Origin: Marimicrobium sp913061115 | GTDB taxonomy: Bacteria > Pseudomonadota > Gammaproteobacteria > Pseudomonadales > Halieaceae | Direction of reading: 5' to 3' | DNA: 64,000 bases | Assembly (NCBI RefSeq): GCF_047729875.1 | Contig: NZ_CP159826.1 | Location: 3,596,001 to 3,660,000, forward strand | In this document: positions 26,820-35,715 of the stretch, piece after piece | How the letters are laid out: the number at the start of each line of letters is the position of its first letter | How positions within the stretch are numbered: position 1 is the first letter of the stretch | Position numbers and translations under genes: made by a program | Notes under the pieces: generated by a model | What the model was told of the DNA's origin: nothing | What the model saw: only the letters and a program-made list of their open reading frames with translations | The model's database searches: none

Positions 26820-27971
26820 ATGATGAACGAATTAATCAATAGCGACTCCGTAGGTATCGTTGCACCACAGGTCGCTTACTTCGATGAACCGCTGCAGCTG
26901 ACCTGTGGACGTGACTTACCTAGCTACGAGCTGGTTTATGAAACCTATGGCGAGCTCAACCAGCAACGCTCCAACGGCGTACTGATCTGTCATGCTCTCA
27001 GCGGGAACCACCATGCTGCCGGATACCATAGTACGGACTCCAAGAAAGCCGGCTGGTGGAACGAGTGTATTGGCCCAGGGAAGCCGATCGACACTAACCA
27101 CTTTTTTGTCGTCAGCCTCAACAATTTAGGTGGTTGCCATGGCTCCACCGGGCCCAATACCGTCAACCCGTCAACAGGAAAGCCATGGGGACCTGATTTC
27201 CCCCCCATGCGGACAACGGACTGGGTGCAGAGCCAAGCCAAACTGGCAGATTATCTCGGCATCGATTGCTGGGCAGCTGTCGTGGGTGGCAGTCTTGGCG
27301 GCATGCAGGCTATGCGCTGGTCTCTAGAATTTCCTGAGCGCATTCGGCACTGTATCGTCATCGCCGCAGCACTGAAACTCAGCGCCCAAAACCTGGCTTT
27401 CAACGAGGTGGCCCGTCAAGCCATCGAGTCTGATCCGGATTTTTTCGGTGGCGCCTATCAGGATCACGACAAAGTACCCGCCCGCGGTCTGGCGCTGGCA
27501 CGTATGATCGGCCACATCACCTATCTATCAGACGATGCCATGGCGAACAAATTTGGACGTGATTTGCGGTCTGGAAGTTTGGACCGCGGAGACACTGCCG
27601 GCGTCGAGTTTCAAGTGCAAACTTACCTGCGTTATCAGGGCAGTCAATTCTCCGGCAACTTCGATGCCAATACCTATATCCTGATGACCCATGCCCTGGA
27701 TTACTTCGACCTGACCTTGCAATACGACAACGACCCGGTCGCAGCCTTCCGTAATGCACAATGCAGCTTTTTTGTGGTTTCATTTTCCACTGACTGGCGC
27801 TTCTCTCCCGTGCGCTCGCGGGAAATAGTCAATGCCCTGATTGCTGCAGACCGGCCTGTTAGTTATGCAGAGATTGAGGCTAATGAGGGTCACGATGCAT
27901 TTTTGATGCCCATTCCACGCTACCTTGATGTATTTCGCGCCTACATGCAGCGCGTCGCGGAAACCGACTAA
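26820..27971 (+). CDS. metX: Homoserine O-acyltransferase MetX (probably O-succinyltransferase)
   Basis: Activates homoserine for methionine synthesis. 383 residues of the alpha/beta hydrolase-fold MetX family. The nucleophile is in VVGGSLGGMQ near 151-160; the Asp is in STDWRFSP near 324-331 and the His in NEGHDAFL near 354-361. In gammaproteobacteria with a metX-metW pair the acyl donor is generally succinyl-CoA, but that cannot be read with certainty here. Two adjacent ATGs (26820, 26823) are possible starts and neither has a strong ribosome-binding site. Its stop overlaps the metW start by one base. Confidence 0.93.
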   Translation: MMNELINSDSVGIVAPQVAYFDEPLQLTCGRDLPSYELVYETYGELNQQRSNGVLICHALSGNHHAAGYHSTDSKKAGWWNECIGPGKPIDTNHFFVVSLNNLGGCHGSTGPNTVNPSTGKPWGPDFPPMRTTDWVQSQAKLADYLGIDCWAAVVGGSLGGMQAMRWSLEFPERIRHCIVIAAALKLSAQNLAFNEVARQAIESDPDFFGGAYQDHDKVPARGLALARMIGHITYLSDDAMANKFGRDLRSGSLDRGDTAGVEFQVQTYLRYQGSQFSGNFDANTYILMTHALDYFDLTLQYDNDPVAAFRNAQCSFFVVSFSTDWRFSPVRSREIVNALIAADRPVSYAEIEANEGHDAFLMPIPRYLDVFRAYMQRVAETD

Positions 27972-28561
27972 TGCGCCTCGACTTGTCGCATATTCAGCGC
28001 TGGATCGCACCGGGCTCTCGGGTATTGGACCTCGGCTGTGGAGACGGCGTGTTTTTAGAATTCCTGCGCGACCAAAGACAGGTCCGCGGTACCGGTCTGG
28101 AAATTGACCAGGACTATATCACCGCAGCGATTTCCCGTGGGCTCAACGTCGTGGAACAGAACATGGACGAGGGCTTGTCGAACTTTCCCGACCACAGTTT
28201 TGATACCGTGGTGCTGGCGCTTGCTCTGCAGGCGGTGAATTATCCGGATCGCGTGCTGGAAGAGATGCTGCGCATTGGCCGCGAGGGTATTGTGACTTTC
28301 CCCAATTTCGGCCACTGGCGCTGTCGCTTGATGCTCGGTATTCGCGGACATATGCCGGTGTCAGGTTTCATGCCGCATACCTGGTACAACACACCCAACA
28401 TCCACTTCTGCACCGTGAACGACTTCGAAGATCTGTGCCGGGACAAGGGTATCCGTATTCTGGCCAGAAATACGGTGGGCAATACCCGCCGCCCGCCCAT
28501 ACTGTCCAGGAAATGGCCCAACTTATTCGCTACCACAGCCATCTACCGTATTACACGCTGA
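27971..28561 (+). CDS. metW: MetW, methionine biosynthesis protein
   Basis: 196 residues with a class I SAM-methyltransferase fold: VLDLGCGDGVFLEFL near 18-32 is motif I. MetW partners MetX in homoserine acylation; reports describe it as required for full MetX activity. TAATG overlap with metX shows translational coupling. Blocks VTFPNFGHWRCR near 109-120 and NTPNIHFCTVNDF near 138-150 are family-specific. Confidence 0.95.
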   Translation: MRLDLSHIQRWIAPGSRVLDLGCGDGVFLEFLRDQRQVRGTGLEIDQDYITAAISRGLNVVEQNMDEGLSNFPDHSFDTVVLALALQAVNYPDRVLEEMLRIGREGIVTFPNFGHWRCRLMLGIRGHMPVSGFMPHTWYNTPNIHFCTVNDFEDLCRDKGIRILARNTVGNTRRPPILSRKWPNLFATTAIYRITR

Positions 28562-28562
28562 C

Positions 28563-29003
28563 ATGCGCTTATCCGTCCTCATGCTTACGACACTCTTCTG
28601 GCTGGCACTGCTTCCCGGTCAGACTCTGGCGCAACAGATGGAAAAATTCGGGCGCTTTGAGCTCTATTATAGTGTGGTCAACACCACCTTTCTGGACCCG
28701 AAAATCGCCTCGACTTACGGTATCGCCCGCGGGGAAAAACGCGCGATTATTAACTTAGCGGTGCGCGAGAACCTGGCGGATGGCAGCACTTCTCGTGCGA
28801 TGAAATTACAGGGTCGCACCTGGGACCTCATACAGAGTCAGACACTCGAGTTCACGGAAGTGCGCGAAGGGGATGCAATTTATTACATCGCTAAGTTTCA
28901 GTTTATCAATGAAGAGTGGCGCTTTTTTGAGATAGATTTTCGACCTACAGGGGGAGATCAGACCTACACCTTTAAGTTTAAACACCAGCTTTACATCAAT
29001 TGA
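28563..29003 (+). CDS. DUF4426 secreted/periplasmic protein
   Basis: 146 residues with a signal peptide (1 to about 23, ending TLAQ). The mature part is rich in beta strands (FGRFELYYSVVNTTFL, LQGRTWDLIQSQTLEF). No catalytic motif is visible. Members sit after metW in Pseudomonas and relatives, as here, one base downstream of the metW stop and overlapping rdgB by one base (TGATG). Function unknown; the conserved place suggests co-expression rather than a role in methionine synthesis. Confidence 0.85.
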   Translation: MRLSVLMLTTLFWLALLPGQTLAQQMEKFGRFELYYSVVNTTFLDPKIASTYGIARGEKRAIINLAVRENLADGSTSRAMKLQGRTWDLIQSQTLEFTEVREGDAIYYIAKFQFINEEWRFFEIDFRPTGGDQTYTFKFKHQLYIN

Positions 29004-29608
29004 TGCGCAATCCAGATGATAACCAGATTGTAGTGCTAGCCAGCGGCAATGCCGGCAAACTGCGCGAACTGGATAAGGTTCTGGCTCCCCTCGATGTATC
29101 TCTCCAGCCGCAGGCACAGTTCAATGTGCCCGACGCAGAAGAAACAGGCTTAAGCTTTGTTGAGAATGCGATCATCAAGGCGCGGGCGGCCGCGCAACAC
29201 ACTGGGTTGCCCGCGATCGCAGACGATTCCGGCATTGAGGTTGACCACCTAAACGGTGCTCCAGGCATTTACTCTGCGCGATATTCAGGGGCAGGTGATG
29301 AGGCCAACAATGTCCTCCTATTACAAGAGCTCAGGGAAATACCCGAGGAACAGCGCAGCGCTCGATTTCAATGTGTCCTGGTTTACATGCGGCATGCTCT
29401 GGACCCCGTGCCCCTGATTTGCCAGGGGAGTTGGGAAGGCTTTATTTTATCGGAGCCTAGAGGGGAAAATGGGTTCGGTTACGACCCGCTATTCTACCTC
29501 CCCGATTACCAATGCAGTTCTGCACAACTGGCACCTGGCATAAAAAACCGCATCAGCCACCGCGCGAAGGCTAGCAGGCTTTTATTCGACGCCCTGCGCC
29601 AGCACTGA
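29003..29608 (+). CDS. rdgB: dITP/XTP pyrophosphatase (RdgB/HAM1)
   Basis: Removes non-canonical purine nucleotides (dITP, XTP) from the pool. 201 residues. The N-terminal VLASGNAGKLREL near 10-22 binds nucleotide; ADDSGIEVD near 72-80 holds catalytic acidic residues; GFGYDPLFY near 154-162 and SHRAKA near 187-192 complete the site. The ATG at 29003 overlaps the preceding stop as TGATG, and the TGA of rdgB overlaps hemW in the same way. Confidence 0.96.
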   Translation: MRNPDDNQIVVLASGNAGKLRELDKVLAPLDVSLQPQAQFNVPDAEETGLSFVENAIIKARAAAQHTGLPAIADDSGIEVDHLNGAPGIYSARYSGAGDEANNVLLLQELREIPEEQRSARFQCVLVYMRHALDPVPLICQGSWEGFILSEPRGENGFGYDPLFYLPDYQCSSAQLAPGIKNRISHRAKASRLLFDALRQH

Positions 29609-30747
29609 TGCAGCTCCCTCCACTGGGACTGTATATTCACTTGCCCTGGTGCGAACGCAAGTGCCCTTATTGCGACTTCAACTCCCACGAAACAGAAGAC
29701 GTCCCCGAGGATCACTACATCCGCACGTTGTTGCAGGATTTGCGCGAGGACTCGCCGATGATTCAGGGGCGGGCAATAGAAACCCTGTTTATCGGCGGCG
29801 GTACGCCCAGTCTTTTTTCCGCTGAAGCGATTCAAAAACTGATGCGAGGTATTGCGCAGCTGATCCCGCTTGCTCCAACACTAGAAGCCACCATGGAGGC
29901 CAACCCTGGAAGCGCAGATGCAGACAAATTTTACGCTTTCAAAGACGCAGGCATTAATCGTTTGTCAATTGGCATCCAGAGCTTCGACAATGCTCAGTTG
30001 CAGACGCTAGGGCGCATACACACCAGCGATCAAGCCTATGCCGCGATTGATTTCGCGCGTCAGGCTGGCTTCGACAGTTTCAATCTGGACCTGATGCACG
30101 GTTTGCCAGCTCAAACCTTGCTCAGCGCCAAAACGGATCTGTTTGCGGCCATCGCCTGCAAGCCTTCGCATCTTTCATGGTATCAACTGACCATCGAGCC
30201 GAATACGGTGTTTCACAAACGTCCGCCGCTACTACCGGTTGAAGATGAACTGGCGGACATCCAACAATGCGGCGAGCAACTTCTTGCCGACAACGGTTAC
30301 TCGCAATACGAAGTGTCCGCCTACAGTCAAGAGGGCTTTAACTGCCGCCATAATAGTAATTACTGGTCCTTTGGGGATTATCTGGGTATCGGTGCGGGTG
30401 CTCACGGCAAAATCAGTTTTCCCGATGGCCGCATCAAACGCTATAACAAACGACGTCAGCCGCAAGAGTATATGTCTGTTACCTCACAAGCGTTTGTCGC
30501 TAGCACACGAACACTGCATCGCGATGAAATCGCCGGCGAATTTATGATGAATGCGCTGCGCCTGAATGACGGTTTTACCTTGCCGCAGTTTGCGTCGCGA
30601 ACAGGACTGGACTACGCACAGTTAGAACCGCAGCTAGAATTACTCTGTCAGCGCGAATTGCTTGTGCGCGACAGAAATGCTGTCAGAGCTACGGACACAG
30701 GCCGGCGCTTTTTAGATAGCATTATTGCGGAGTTTTTCCCTGACTGA
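29608..30747 (+). CDS. hemW: Radical SAM protein HemW (heme chaperone)
   Basis: 379 residues. The radical-SAM cluster motif CERKCPYC is at about 15-22, with GGGTPS near 64-69 for SAM. An aromatic residue follows the last Cys, as in HemW/HemN. HemW lacks the oxidase activity of HemN and is thought to insert heme into respiratory proteins; it begins at the radical-SAM motif without the HemN N-terminal arm, which separates the two. Translationally coupled to rdgB. The 3' end overlaps convergent trmB by 26 bases. Confidence 0.93.
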   Translation: MQLPPLGLYIHLPWCERKCPYCDFNSHETEDVPEDHYIRTLLQDLREDSPMIQGRAIETLFIGGGTPSLFSAEAIQKLMRGIAQLIPLAPTLEATMEANPGSADADKFYAFKDAGINRLSIGIQSFDNAQLQTLGRIHTSDQAYAAIDFARQAGFDSFNLDLMHGLPAQTLLSAKTDLFAAIACKPSHLSWYQLTIEPNTVFHKRPPLLPVEDELADIQQCGEQLLADNGYSQYEVSAYSQEGFNCRHNSNYWSFGDYLGIGAGAHGKISFPDGRIKRYNKRRQPQEYMSVTSQAFVASTRTLHRDEIAGEFMMNALRLNDGFTLPQFASRTGLDYAQLEPQLELLCQRELLVRDRNAVRATDTGRRFLDSIIAEFFPD

Positions 30748-31450
30748 CCAACGGCTCTGAACGTGTAACACGAGAGAAGACTAGGTCCCACACACCATGT
30801 CCAAGCCGCTCACCCCGCGCCTCAAACTTGGTAAGAGGACGATATTCGGGGCGGGGAGCGAACTGATCCTTACCGCAGGTATTGGACAGTCCGTCGGCAC
30901 TGCCGAGAACAGCCATCATCTGCCTAGCATAATCTTCCCAGTCAGTCGCTAAATGCAGAATGCCGCCCGGCTTAAGCTTGCTTGTCAGTCGCGCGACGAA
31001 AGGCGACTGAATAAGTCGGCGTTTGTTGTGACGTCTCTTGTGCCAGGGGTCGGGGAAAAAAATCTGTATGGCATCCAGCGACCCAACAGGAATGCAGTCG
31101 CATAAAATTTCCACAGCGTCATGACAATACACCCGAATATTATCGACGCCGCGTTCTTCCATACTGTGTAGCAACTTGCCAACACCAGGCGAATGCACTT
31201 CAATGCCTATAAAATTTGTGTCCGGGCTAGCCTCCGCCATGACCACCAGCGACTGGCCCATCCCAAAGCCGATCTCCAGCGTCCGTGGACCGGAGCGACC
31301 AAATACTGCATCAAATGCTATTTCACGACCATCATACTCAAGGCCCCAGCGCTGCCAGTTCTCTTCAAGGGAACGTTTTTGAACCTGTGTCATGCGACCG
31401 GTGCGCAGCACGTAACTGCGGATGCGCTGTCTCTTGTCGAGATCCGTCAT
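30722..31450 (-). CDS. trmB: tRNA (guanine-N7)-methyltransferase
   Basis: Makes m7G46 in the tRNA variable loop. The ATG at 31450 with GAGGA upstream gives 242 residues; upstream in-frame starts would add an unlikely leader. Motif I is LEIGFGMGQS near 61-70, and IQIFFPDPWHKRRHNKRRL (shortened here to FFPDPWHKRRH) near 133-143 is the family signature. FEARGERLGH near 209-218 is the C-terminal block. It follows the DUF423 gene, 25 bases from its end. Confidence 0.96.
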   Translation of the reverse strand: MTDLDKRQRIRSYVLRTGRMTQVQKRSLEENWQRWGLEYDGREIAFDAVFGRSGPRTLEIGFGMGQSLVVMAEASPDTNFIGIEVHSPGVGKLLHSMEERGVDNIRVYCHDAVEILCDCIPVGSLDAIQIFFPDPWHKRRHNKRRLIQSPFVARLTSKLKPGGILHLATDWEDYARQMMAVLGSADGLSNTCGKDQFAPRPEYRPLTKFEARGERLGHGVWDLVFSRVTRSEPLVSQGKTPQ

Positions 31451-31475
31451 GAGAATCCTCGCCATTACTCCAGAA

Positions 31476-31853
31476 TCAGACCAGCAGCTTCCAGCCCGTT
31501 GCGGCCAGACAGGCCCAGCCAGCAATCAATGCCAAGCCACCCAATGGGGTAATAGCCCCCAGCCAGCGCACCCCGGTGAGACTCAAAAGGTAGAGGCTAC
31601 CAGAGAACACTAGAATTCCGATGACGAATAACCACCCGCTACTTTTGAGCAACACAGTCTGAGGCTGGTTTAAGGCTATCACTCCAACCACCAAAAGAGC
31701 GAAGGTATGATAGAAATGGTATTGCACGGCGGTTTCAAATACCTTGAGGGCCTGGTCATCCAATTTGCCCTTGAGGGCATGCGCTCCAAACGCACCGAAG
31801 ACAACGGCTAGCATGCCGCTAAGAGAAGCTAGGGTAATAAATAATTTTGCCAT
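31476..31853 (-). CDS. DUF423 small membrane protein
   Basis: 125 residues with four predicted membrane helices (about 5-22, 45-62, 70-90, 98-118). The N-terminal block GAFGAHALKGKL near 20-31 and YHFYHTFALL near 45-54 are typical of DUF423/YgdD. No enzymatic motif. Lies between rpoH and trmB on the same strand, 50 bases after rpoH. Function unknown. Confidence 0.9.
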   Translation of the reverse strand: MAKLFITLASLSGMLAVVFGAFGAHALKGKLDDQALKVFETAVQYHFYHTFALLVVGVIALNQPQTVLLKSSGWLFVIGILVFSGSLYLLSLTGVRWLGAITPLGGLALIAGWACLAATGWKLLV

Positions 31854-31868
31854 TTAAGCAGTATAACT

Positions 31869-31891
31869 CAGAGGCAGTGAAACCGCCTCTG
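31869..31891 (-). other. Hairpin between rpoH and the DUF423 gene
   Basis: CAGAGGC and GCCTCTG pair perfectly around nine bases. There is no T-run on the downstream side for either strand, so it is not a clear intrinsic terminator. It may protect the 3' end of rpoH mRNA or partly attenuate read-through. Confidence 0.4.
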
Positions 31892-31903
31892 TTGTTAGGC
31901 TGT

Positions 31904-32758
31904 CTAAGCGGGGATGGCCACACGCAGCTTTTTCATCGCACTCTGTTCAAGTTGTCTGATGCGCTCCGCTGAAACACCGTACTGTGCTGCCAGCTCATGC
32001 AGGGTGGCCTTCTTTTCGGCCAACCAGCGCTGCGACAGTATGTCACGGCTGCGTTCATCCAGGTCAGCCAAGGCATGGTGAAGCTCTGCTTCACTATTGT
32101 CCTGCCACTCACTGGATTCCAGTAACTGAGCAGGGTCTCCGCTGTGATCCTCGAGATAATACTGAGGGGCCTGCCAACTGTCATCATCATCCGCATCAAC
32201 CGGCTGGTCGTAGCCGAGGTCACGACTACTCAAGCGACCCTCCATGCGTTGTACTTCATGCACCCCCACACCCAGATCATCTGCGATGGCCTGTGCCTCA
32301 TCTGCGCTCAACCAAGACAGGGTTTTTTTCGCACTGCGCAGATTAAAAAACAATTTGCGTTGTGCCTTGGTGGTGGCAACCTTAACGATGCGCCAGTTGC
32401 GCAGAATAAATTCGTGCATTTCGGCCTTGATCCAGTGCACCGCGAAAGACACTAAGCGGACGCCCTTCTCAGGATTGTAGCGTTTGACCGCTTTCATCAA
32501 ACCCGCATTACCTTCCTGGATCAAGTCGGCCTCGGCGAGACCATAACCTGAATAGCTGCGCGCAATGTGCACCACAAAGCGTAAATGCGACATCACCAGC
32601 TCGCGTGCAGCCTGGACGTTTTCGTTGTAATACAGATCTTCGCCCAGCTCGCGCTCGCGCTCTATACTCAGCACCGGAATGCGGCTGACAGCCTGCACAT
32701 ACGCGGACAAACTGCCTCCAGGAACCATCTGATCAACCGGTTGCAGGCTCTTTTTCAT
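31904..32758 (-). CDS. rpoH: Heat-shock sigma factor sigma-32
   Basis: 284 residues, as in E. coli (284). Region 2 shows DLIQEGNAGLMKAVKRYNP near 78-96, the RpoH box QRKLFFNLR lies near 133-141, and region 4.2 ends with the helix-turn-helix SAERIRQLEQ. A short acidic run (DADDDD) precedes region 4. GGGGG lies upstream of the ATG. It directs polymerase to chaperone and protease genes. Unlike in E. coli, the upstream region has a perfect CIRCE element, so HrcA probably represses it. The ftsYEX genes upstream are in the usual order but rpoH has its own promoter region. Confidence 0.97.
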   Translation of the reverse strand: MKKSLQPVDQMVPGGSLSAYVQAVSRIPVLSIERERELGEDLYYNENVQAARELVMSHLRFVVHIARSYSGYGLAEADLIQEGNAGLMKAVKRYNPEKGVRLVSFAVHWIKAEMHEFILRNWRIVKVATTKAQRKLFFNLRSAKKTLSWLSADEAQAIADDLGVGVHEVQRMEGRLSSRDLGYDQPVDADDDDSWQAPQYYLEDHSGDPAQLLESSEWQDNSEAELHHALADLDERSRDILSQRWLAEKKATLHELAAQYGVSAERIRQLEQSAMKKLRVAIPA

Positions 32759-32791
32759 TGTTACGACCCCCTATCTATTCCTTGGTCAATT

Positions 32792-32818
32792 TTAGCACTC
32801 AATCAGTTAGAGTGCTAA
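32792..32818 (-). promoter_or_regulatory. CIRCE element (HrcA operator) upstream of rpoH
   Basis: TTAGCACTC, nine bases, GAGTGCTAA: an exact match to the CIRCE consensus in both arms and spacer length. It lies 34-60 bases before the rpoH ATG. CIRCE is bound by the repressor HrcA, which GroEL keeps active, and normally precedes groESL or dnaK operons. The closest gene that could use it is rpoH; ftsX on the other side ends here rather than starts. Confidence 0.95.
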
Positions 32819-32843
32819 TATTAGAATAGTTCCACAACATCAA
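32815..32843 (-). promoter_or_regulatory. Possible rpoH promoter overlapping CIRCE
   Basis: On the minus strand TTGATG (32843-32838) and TATTAG (32820-32815) are 17 bases apart. The -10 runs into the CIRCE arm, where repressor would block it. Matches are modest (4/6 each), and other AT-rich hexamers nearby could serve. Confidence 0.35.
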
Positions 32844-32913
32844 ACAAATAAAATTTATATTGTATTAAATTCAAGGAGTTGCAGGATACATTGTTACTTA
32901 GCGCGCGGCCGTT

Positions 32914-33897
32914 CTAGCGTGGCTGAATACGGGCCAAATGGCGCGAGACTGCAAGCCAGGCACCTGCAAGGCCGAGTAAGCCGCCTAGAATCACGAGATT
33001 CAAGCTGCCCATCACCCCCAGCCCACTCAGTTGAAATGCGCTCTCGTAGAGTATTGCAAGGTCACTTATTGGCTTTTCGAGGAACCACAGTGCCGCTGAT
33101 ACCAGTAGAGCGGCCAACACACCTCCGCCGACGCCATACCAGAGTCCGGTATACAAAAATGGCCTCCGCACAAAACCGTTACTTCCGCCTACCAACTTAA
33201 CGATAACAATCTCATCCCGACGGCTCTCAATCGCAAGACGTATGGTATTGCCCAGGATTAGCATTACCCCAACAACCAGCATACATCCTATCGCCAGAAC
33301 CAGACGGCGGCTGAGCGCCATTAGGCTGTTCAGCCGTTGCAGCCACTCCATGTCCAACACCGCCTCCGCCACATCTGAATTGCCCTGCAACTCCACGCGC
33401 AGTGCCGACACTGCCGGTCCATCGAGGGCGGCATCAGGCGTAACCAGAATCAGATCCGGTAACGGGTTTTCCTGCAGACTGGCCAATACATCTGCAAAAC
33501 CGGATAACGTACGGAACTCATCCAAAGCCTCCTCGCGTGAAATAACGCGCGTCTTGCTAACGTCCTGTCGCGCGCCCATCTCCGCTTCGAGTTCTCGTAG
33601 TCTGTCGGGGGAGACTTCCCCCTGCAAAAAAAGGGAAATTTGTGCCGGGCTATCCCAGCCAGCGCTTACCTGGCTTACATTATCCAATGCAACATTCAAC
33701 CCAACCGGCAGAGCGAGTGCGATACCGATCACCAGCCACGTCAACACACTGGAGCCCGGACTGTCGAGCACTCGCATTAGACTGTCCGCAGCCGATAGAC
33801 GGTGGTGCTGTATCCAAGCTTTGGCATGCCCGCGCAGGTCCGTGCGACTTAAGCTAGCGCCCTCTTTGCGCCGAACCGTTTCTTGTCGGCCTATCAC
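32914..33897 (-). CDS. ftsX: Cell division protein FtsX
   Basis: 327 residues. Membrane partner of the FtsE ATPase in the divisome, activating peptidoglycan hydrolysis at the septum. One membrane helix at about 50-70 (SSVLTWLVIGIALALPVGL), a periplasmic loop (about 75-205), then three further helices (about 205-225, 255-275, 300-320). Start is GTG in a GTGA overlap with the ftsE stop. The long basic N-terminal tail is as in Pseudomonas. Order ftsY-ftsE-ftsX is the standard one. Confidence 0.95.
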   Translation of the reverse strand: MIGRQETVRRKEGASLSRTDLRGHAKAWIQHHRLSAADSLMRVLDSPGSSVLTWLVIGIALALPVGLNVALDNVSQVSAGWDSPAQISLFLQGEVSPDRLRELEAEMGARQDVSKTRVISREEALDEFRTLSGFADVLASLQENPLPDLILVTPDAALDGPAVSALRVELQGNSDVAEAVLDMEWLQRLNSLMALSRRLVLAIGCMLVVGVMLILGNTIRLAIESRRDEIVIVKLVGGSNGFVRRPFLYTGLWYGVGGGVLAALLVSAALWFLEKPISDLAILYESAFQLSGLGVMGSLNLVILGGLLGLAGAWLAVSRHLARIQPR

Positions 33898-34559
33898 TGC
33901 GCCCTACCACTGACCAGACAGCCCTGACTTAACGTGATAATACGGTGCCGCAAACGTGAAATCAGGACCAAGTCATGGCTGGCGATCAATACGGTGACGC
34001 CTACCTGATTGAACGCCTCAAACAGGTTCATAATTTCAGCCGACAGCGTCGGGTCGAGGTTGCCGGTAGGCTCATCCGCCAATAAGATTTTTGGCTTGCC
34101 CACCACCGCCCTAGCAATACCCACGCGCTGCTGTTCTCCACCCGACAGCGCGATAGGCATGGCTCGCTCTCGATTGAGCAACCCCACTTTATCCAGAGCG
34201 GCGCGCACTCGTCGTCCGACCTCTCGGGTGTCATAGCCGGCTATAATCAGCGGCAGCGCCACATTATCGAATACCGTTCGGTCAAACAGCAGTTGGTGAT
34301 TCTGGAACACGACGCCTATGTTGCGGCGATGTTGTGCAATATTACGGGGGCGGACCCCAGCCAAGTTCTGACCATTGACGACGACCTGTCCACGGCTGGG
34401 TCTATCCATCAGCATGATCAGGCGCAGCAGTGTGCTTTTGCCGGCCCCCGAGTGGCCCGTTAGGAAAACGAGTTCGTCCTGGGCGATCTCGATGCTGATT
34501 TCCCGCAAAGCATCGTGCCCTTCATCATAACGCTTGCTAACTCGGTCAAAGCTAATCAT
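33894..34559 (-). CDS. ftsE: Cell division ATP-binding protein FtsE
   Basis: 221 residues, ABC-type ATPase. Walker A GHSGAGKST at about 35-43, signature LSGGEQQRVGIARA near 138-151, Walker B ILLADEPTGNLD near 157-168. Works with FtsX at the inner membrane. Its ATG overlaps the ftsY stop (ATGA), so all three genes are translationally coupled. Confidence 0.97.
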   Translation of the reverse strand: MISFDRVSKRYDEGHDALREISIEIAQDELVFLTGHSGAGKSTLLRLIMLMDRPSRGQVVVNGQNLAGVRPRNIAQHRRNIGVVFQNHQLLFDRTVFDNVALPLIIAGYDTREVGRRVRAALDKVGLLNRERAMPIALSGGEQQRVGIARAVVGKPKILLADEPTGNLDPTLSAEIMNLFEAFNQVGVTVLIASHDLVLISRLRHRIITLSQGCLVSGRAQ

Positions 34560-35635
34560 GCAGAGGCGTCACCCCCATCGAACAAGGCCTCAATAAACGG
34601 CACCGCCTCGAAAGGGCGTAGGTCATCGACGGCCTCCCCAACCCCGATAAATCGGATCGGGAGCCCCAGTTTTTTTGCGATCGCAAAGATAACACCGCCT
34701 TTGGCAGTTCCATCCAGTTTGGTCAAAGTCAGGCCTGACACCCCTACCCAGCGCTGAAAATGTTCCGCTTGAGACAATGCATTCTGCCCCGTACCCGCGT
34801 CCAGAACCAACATGATTTCATGCGGCGCAGAAGCGTCGATTTTGCTCATGACCCGAACCACTTTTTCCAGTTCCTCCATGAGATTATCCTTGTTGTGCAG
34901 GCGACCCGCCGTATCGGCAATCAGGATATCTACCTTCCGTGCGCGAGCCGCTTGCAATGCGTCAAAAATCACAGACGCACTGTCTGCTCCCGTATGTTGA
35001 GCTATAACCGGTACGTCGTTACGCGCTCCCCATACCTCAAGTTGCTCAACTGCCGCCGCCCGAAACGTATCACCCGCTGCCAGCATGACCGAATGCCCCT
35101 CGCCCATATAGTGCTTCGCCAACTTGCCGATAGTGGTCGTCTTGCCAACACCATTGACACCTACCATCAGAATGACAAATGGCTGGTGCCCATGCACCTC
35201 CAGTGGAACTTCACAGGGCCGAAGCAGCGCCAGCAGCTCCTCCTGCAAGGCACCTTGCAGTGCGTCCGGCCGCATCAGCTCATTGCGTGAGACACGCTGC
35301 ATAAGCCGATCAATAATTTCTACCGTGGCATCAACGCCGACATCTGCCAGCAGCAGGCGGGTCTCCAGCTCCTCAAAAAGCTCAGCATCAATTTCTTTGC
35401 GGCCCAGAAACAAGGTGCCCAGTCCATGCAACAGAGTATCGCTAGTGCGGCCCAATCCAAGGCGTAGTCGGGATAAAAGACTGCCTTTTGCCGATGACGC
35501 TGGCTCTGGCTCGCACACCGCAACCTCAGCTGCACTCTTCTGTGCTTGAATCAATTCATCGTCGACAACTGCGGAGCTTTTATCAGCTAACGCTTGTTCA
35601 AGGTCTACCGGGTTTTTGCGTTTAAAAAATTTCAT
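34556..35635 (-). CDS. ftsY: Signal recognition particle receptor FtsY
   Basis: 359 residues. GTPase that receives SRP-ribosome complexes at the membrane. Short N-terminal acidic A domain (to about 50), then the N and G domains. The G1 motif is GVNGVGKTTT near 157-166, G3 DTAGR near 240-244, and TKLDGTAKGG near 301-310. Its A domain is much shorter than E. coli FtsY (497 residues), as in Pseudomonas-like species. First gene of ftsYEX; divergent from rsmD. Confidence 0.97.
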   Translation of the reverse strand: MKFFKRKNPVDLEQALADKSSAVVDDELIQAQKSAAEVAVCEPEPASSAKGSLLSRLRLGLGRTSDTLLHGLGTLFLGRKEIDAELFEELETRLLLADVGVDATVEIIDRLMQRVSRNELMRPDALQGALQEELLALLRPCEVPLEVHGHQPFVILMVGVNGVGKTTTIGKLAKHYMGEGHSVMLAAGDTFRAAAVEQLEVWGARNDVPVIAQHTGADSASVIFDALQAARARKVDILIADTAGRLHNKDNLMEELEKVVRVMSKIDASAPHEIMLVLDAGTGQNALSQAEHFQRWVGVSGLTLTKLDGTAKGGVIFAIAKKLGLPIRFIGVGEAVDDLRPFEAVPFIEALFDGGDASA

Positions 35636-35715
35636 ATAGGCCGTGCTAGAGTGTGTTGGTGCAAATGAAAGTCTAGAAAGACACCTATCTTACCACCCTT
35701 GGATTCGGCGGAGAA

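Noticed and set aside
35124..35549. Ser-rich plus-strand frame opposite ftsY
   Set aside because: Composition is that of reverse-complemented coding sequence; ftsY is intact on the other strand.
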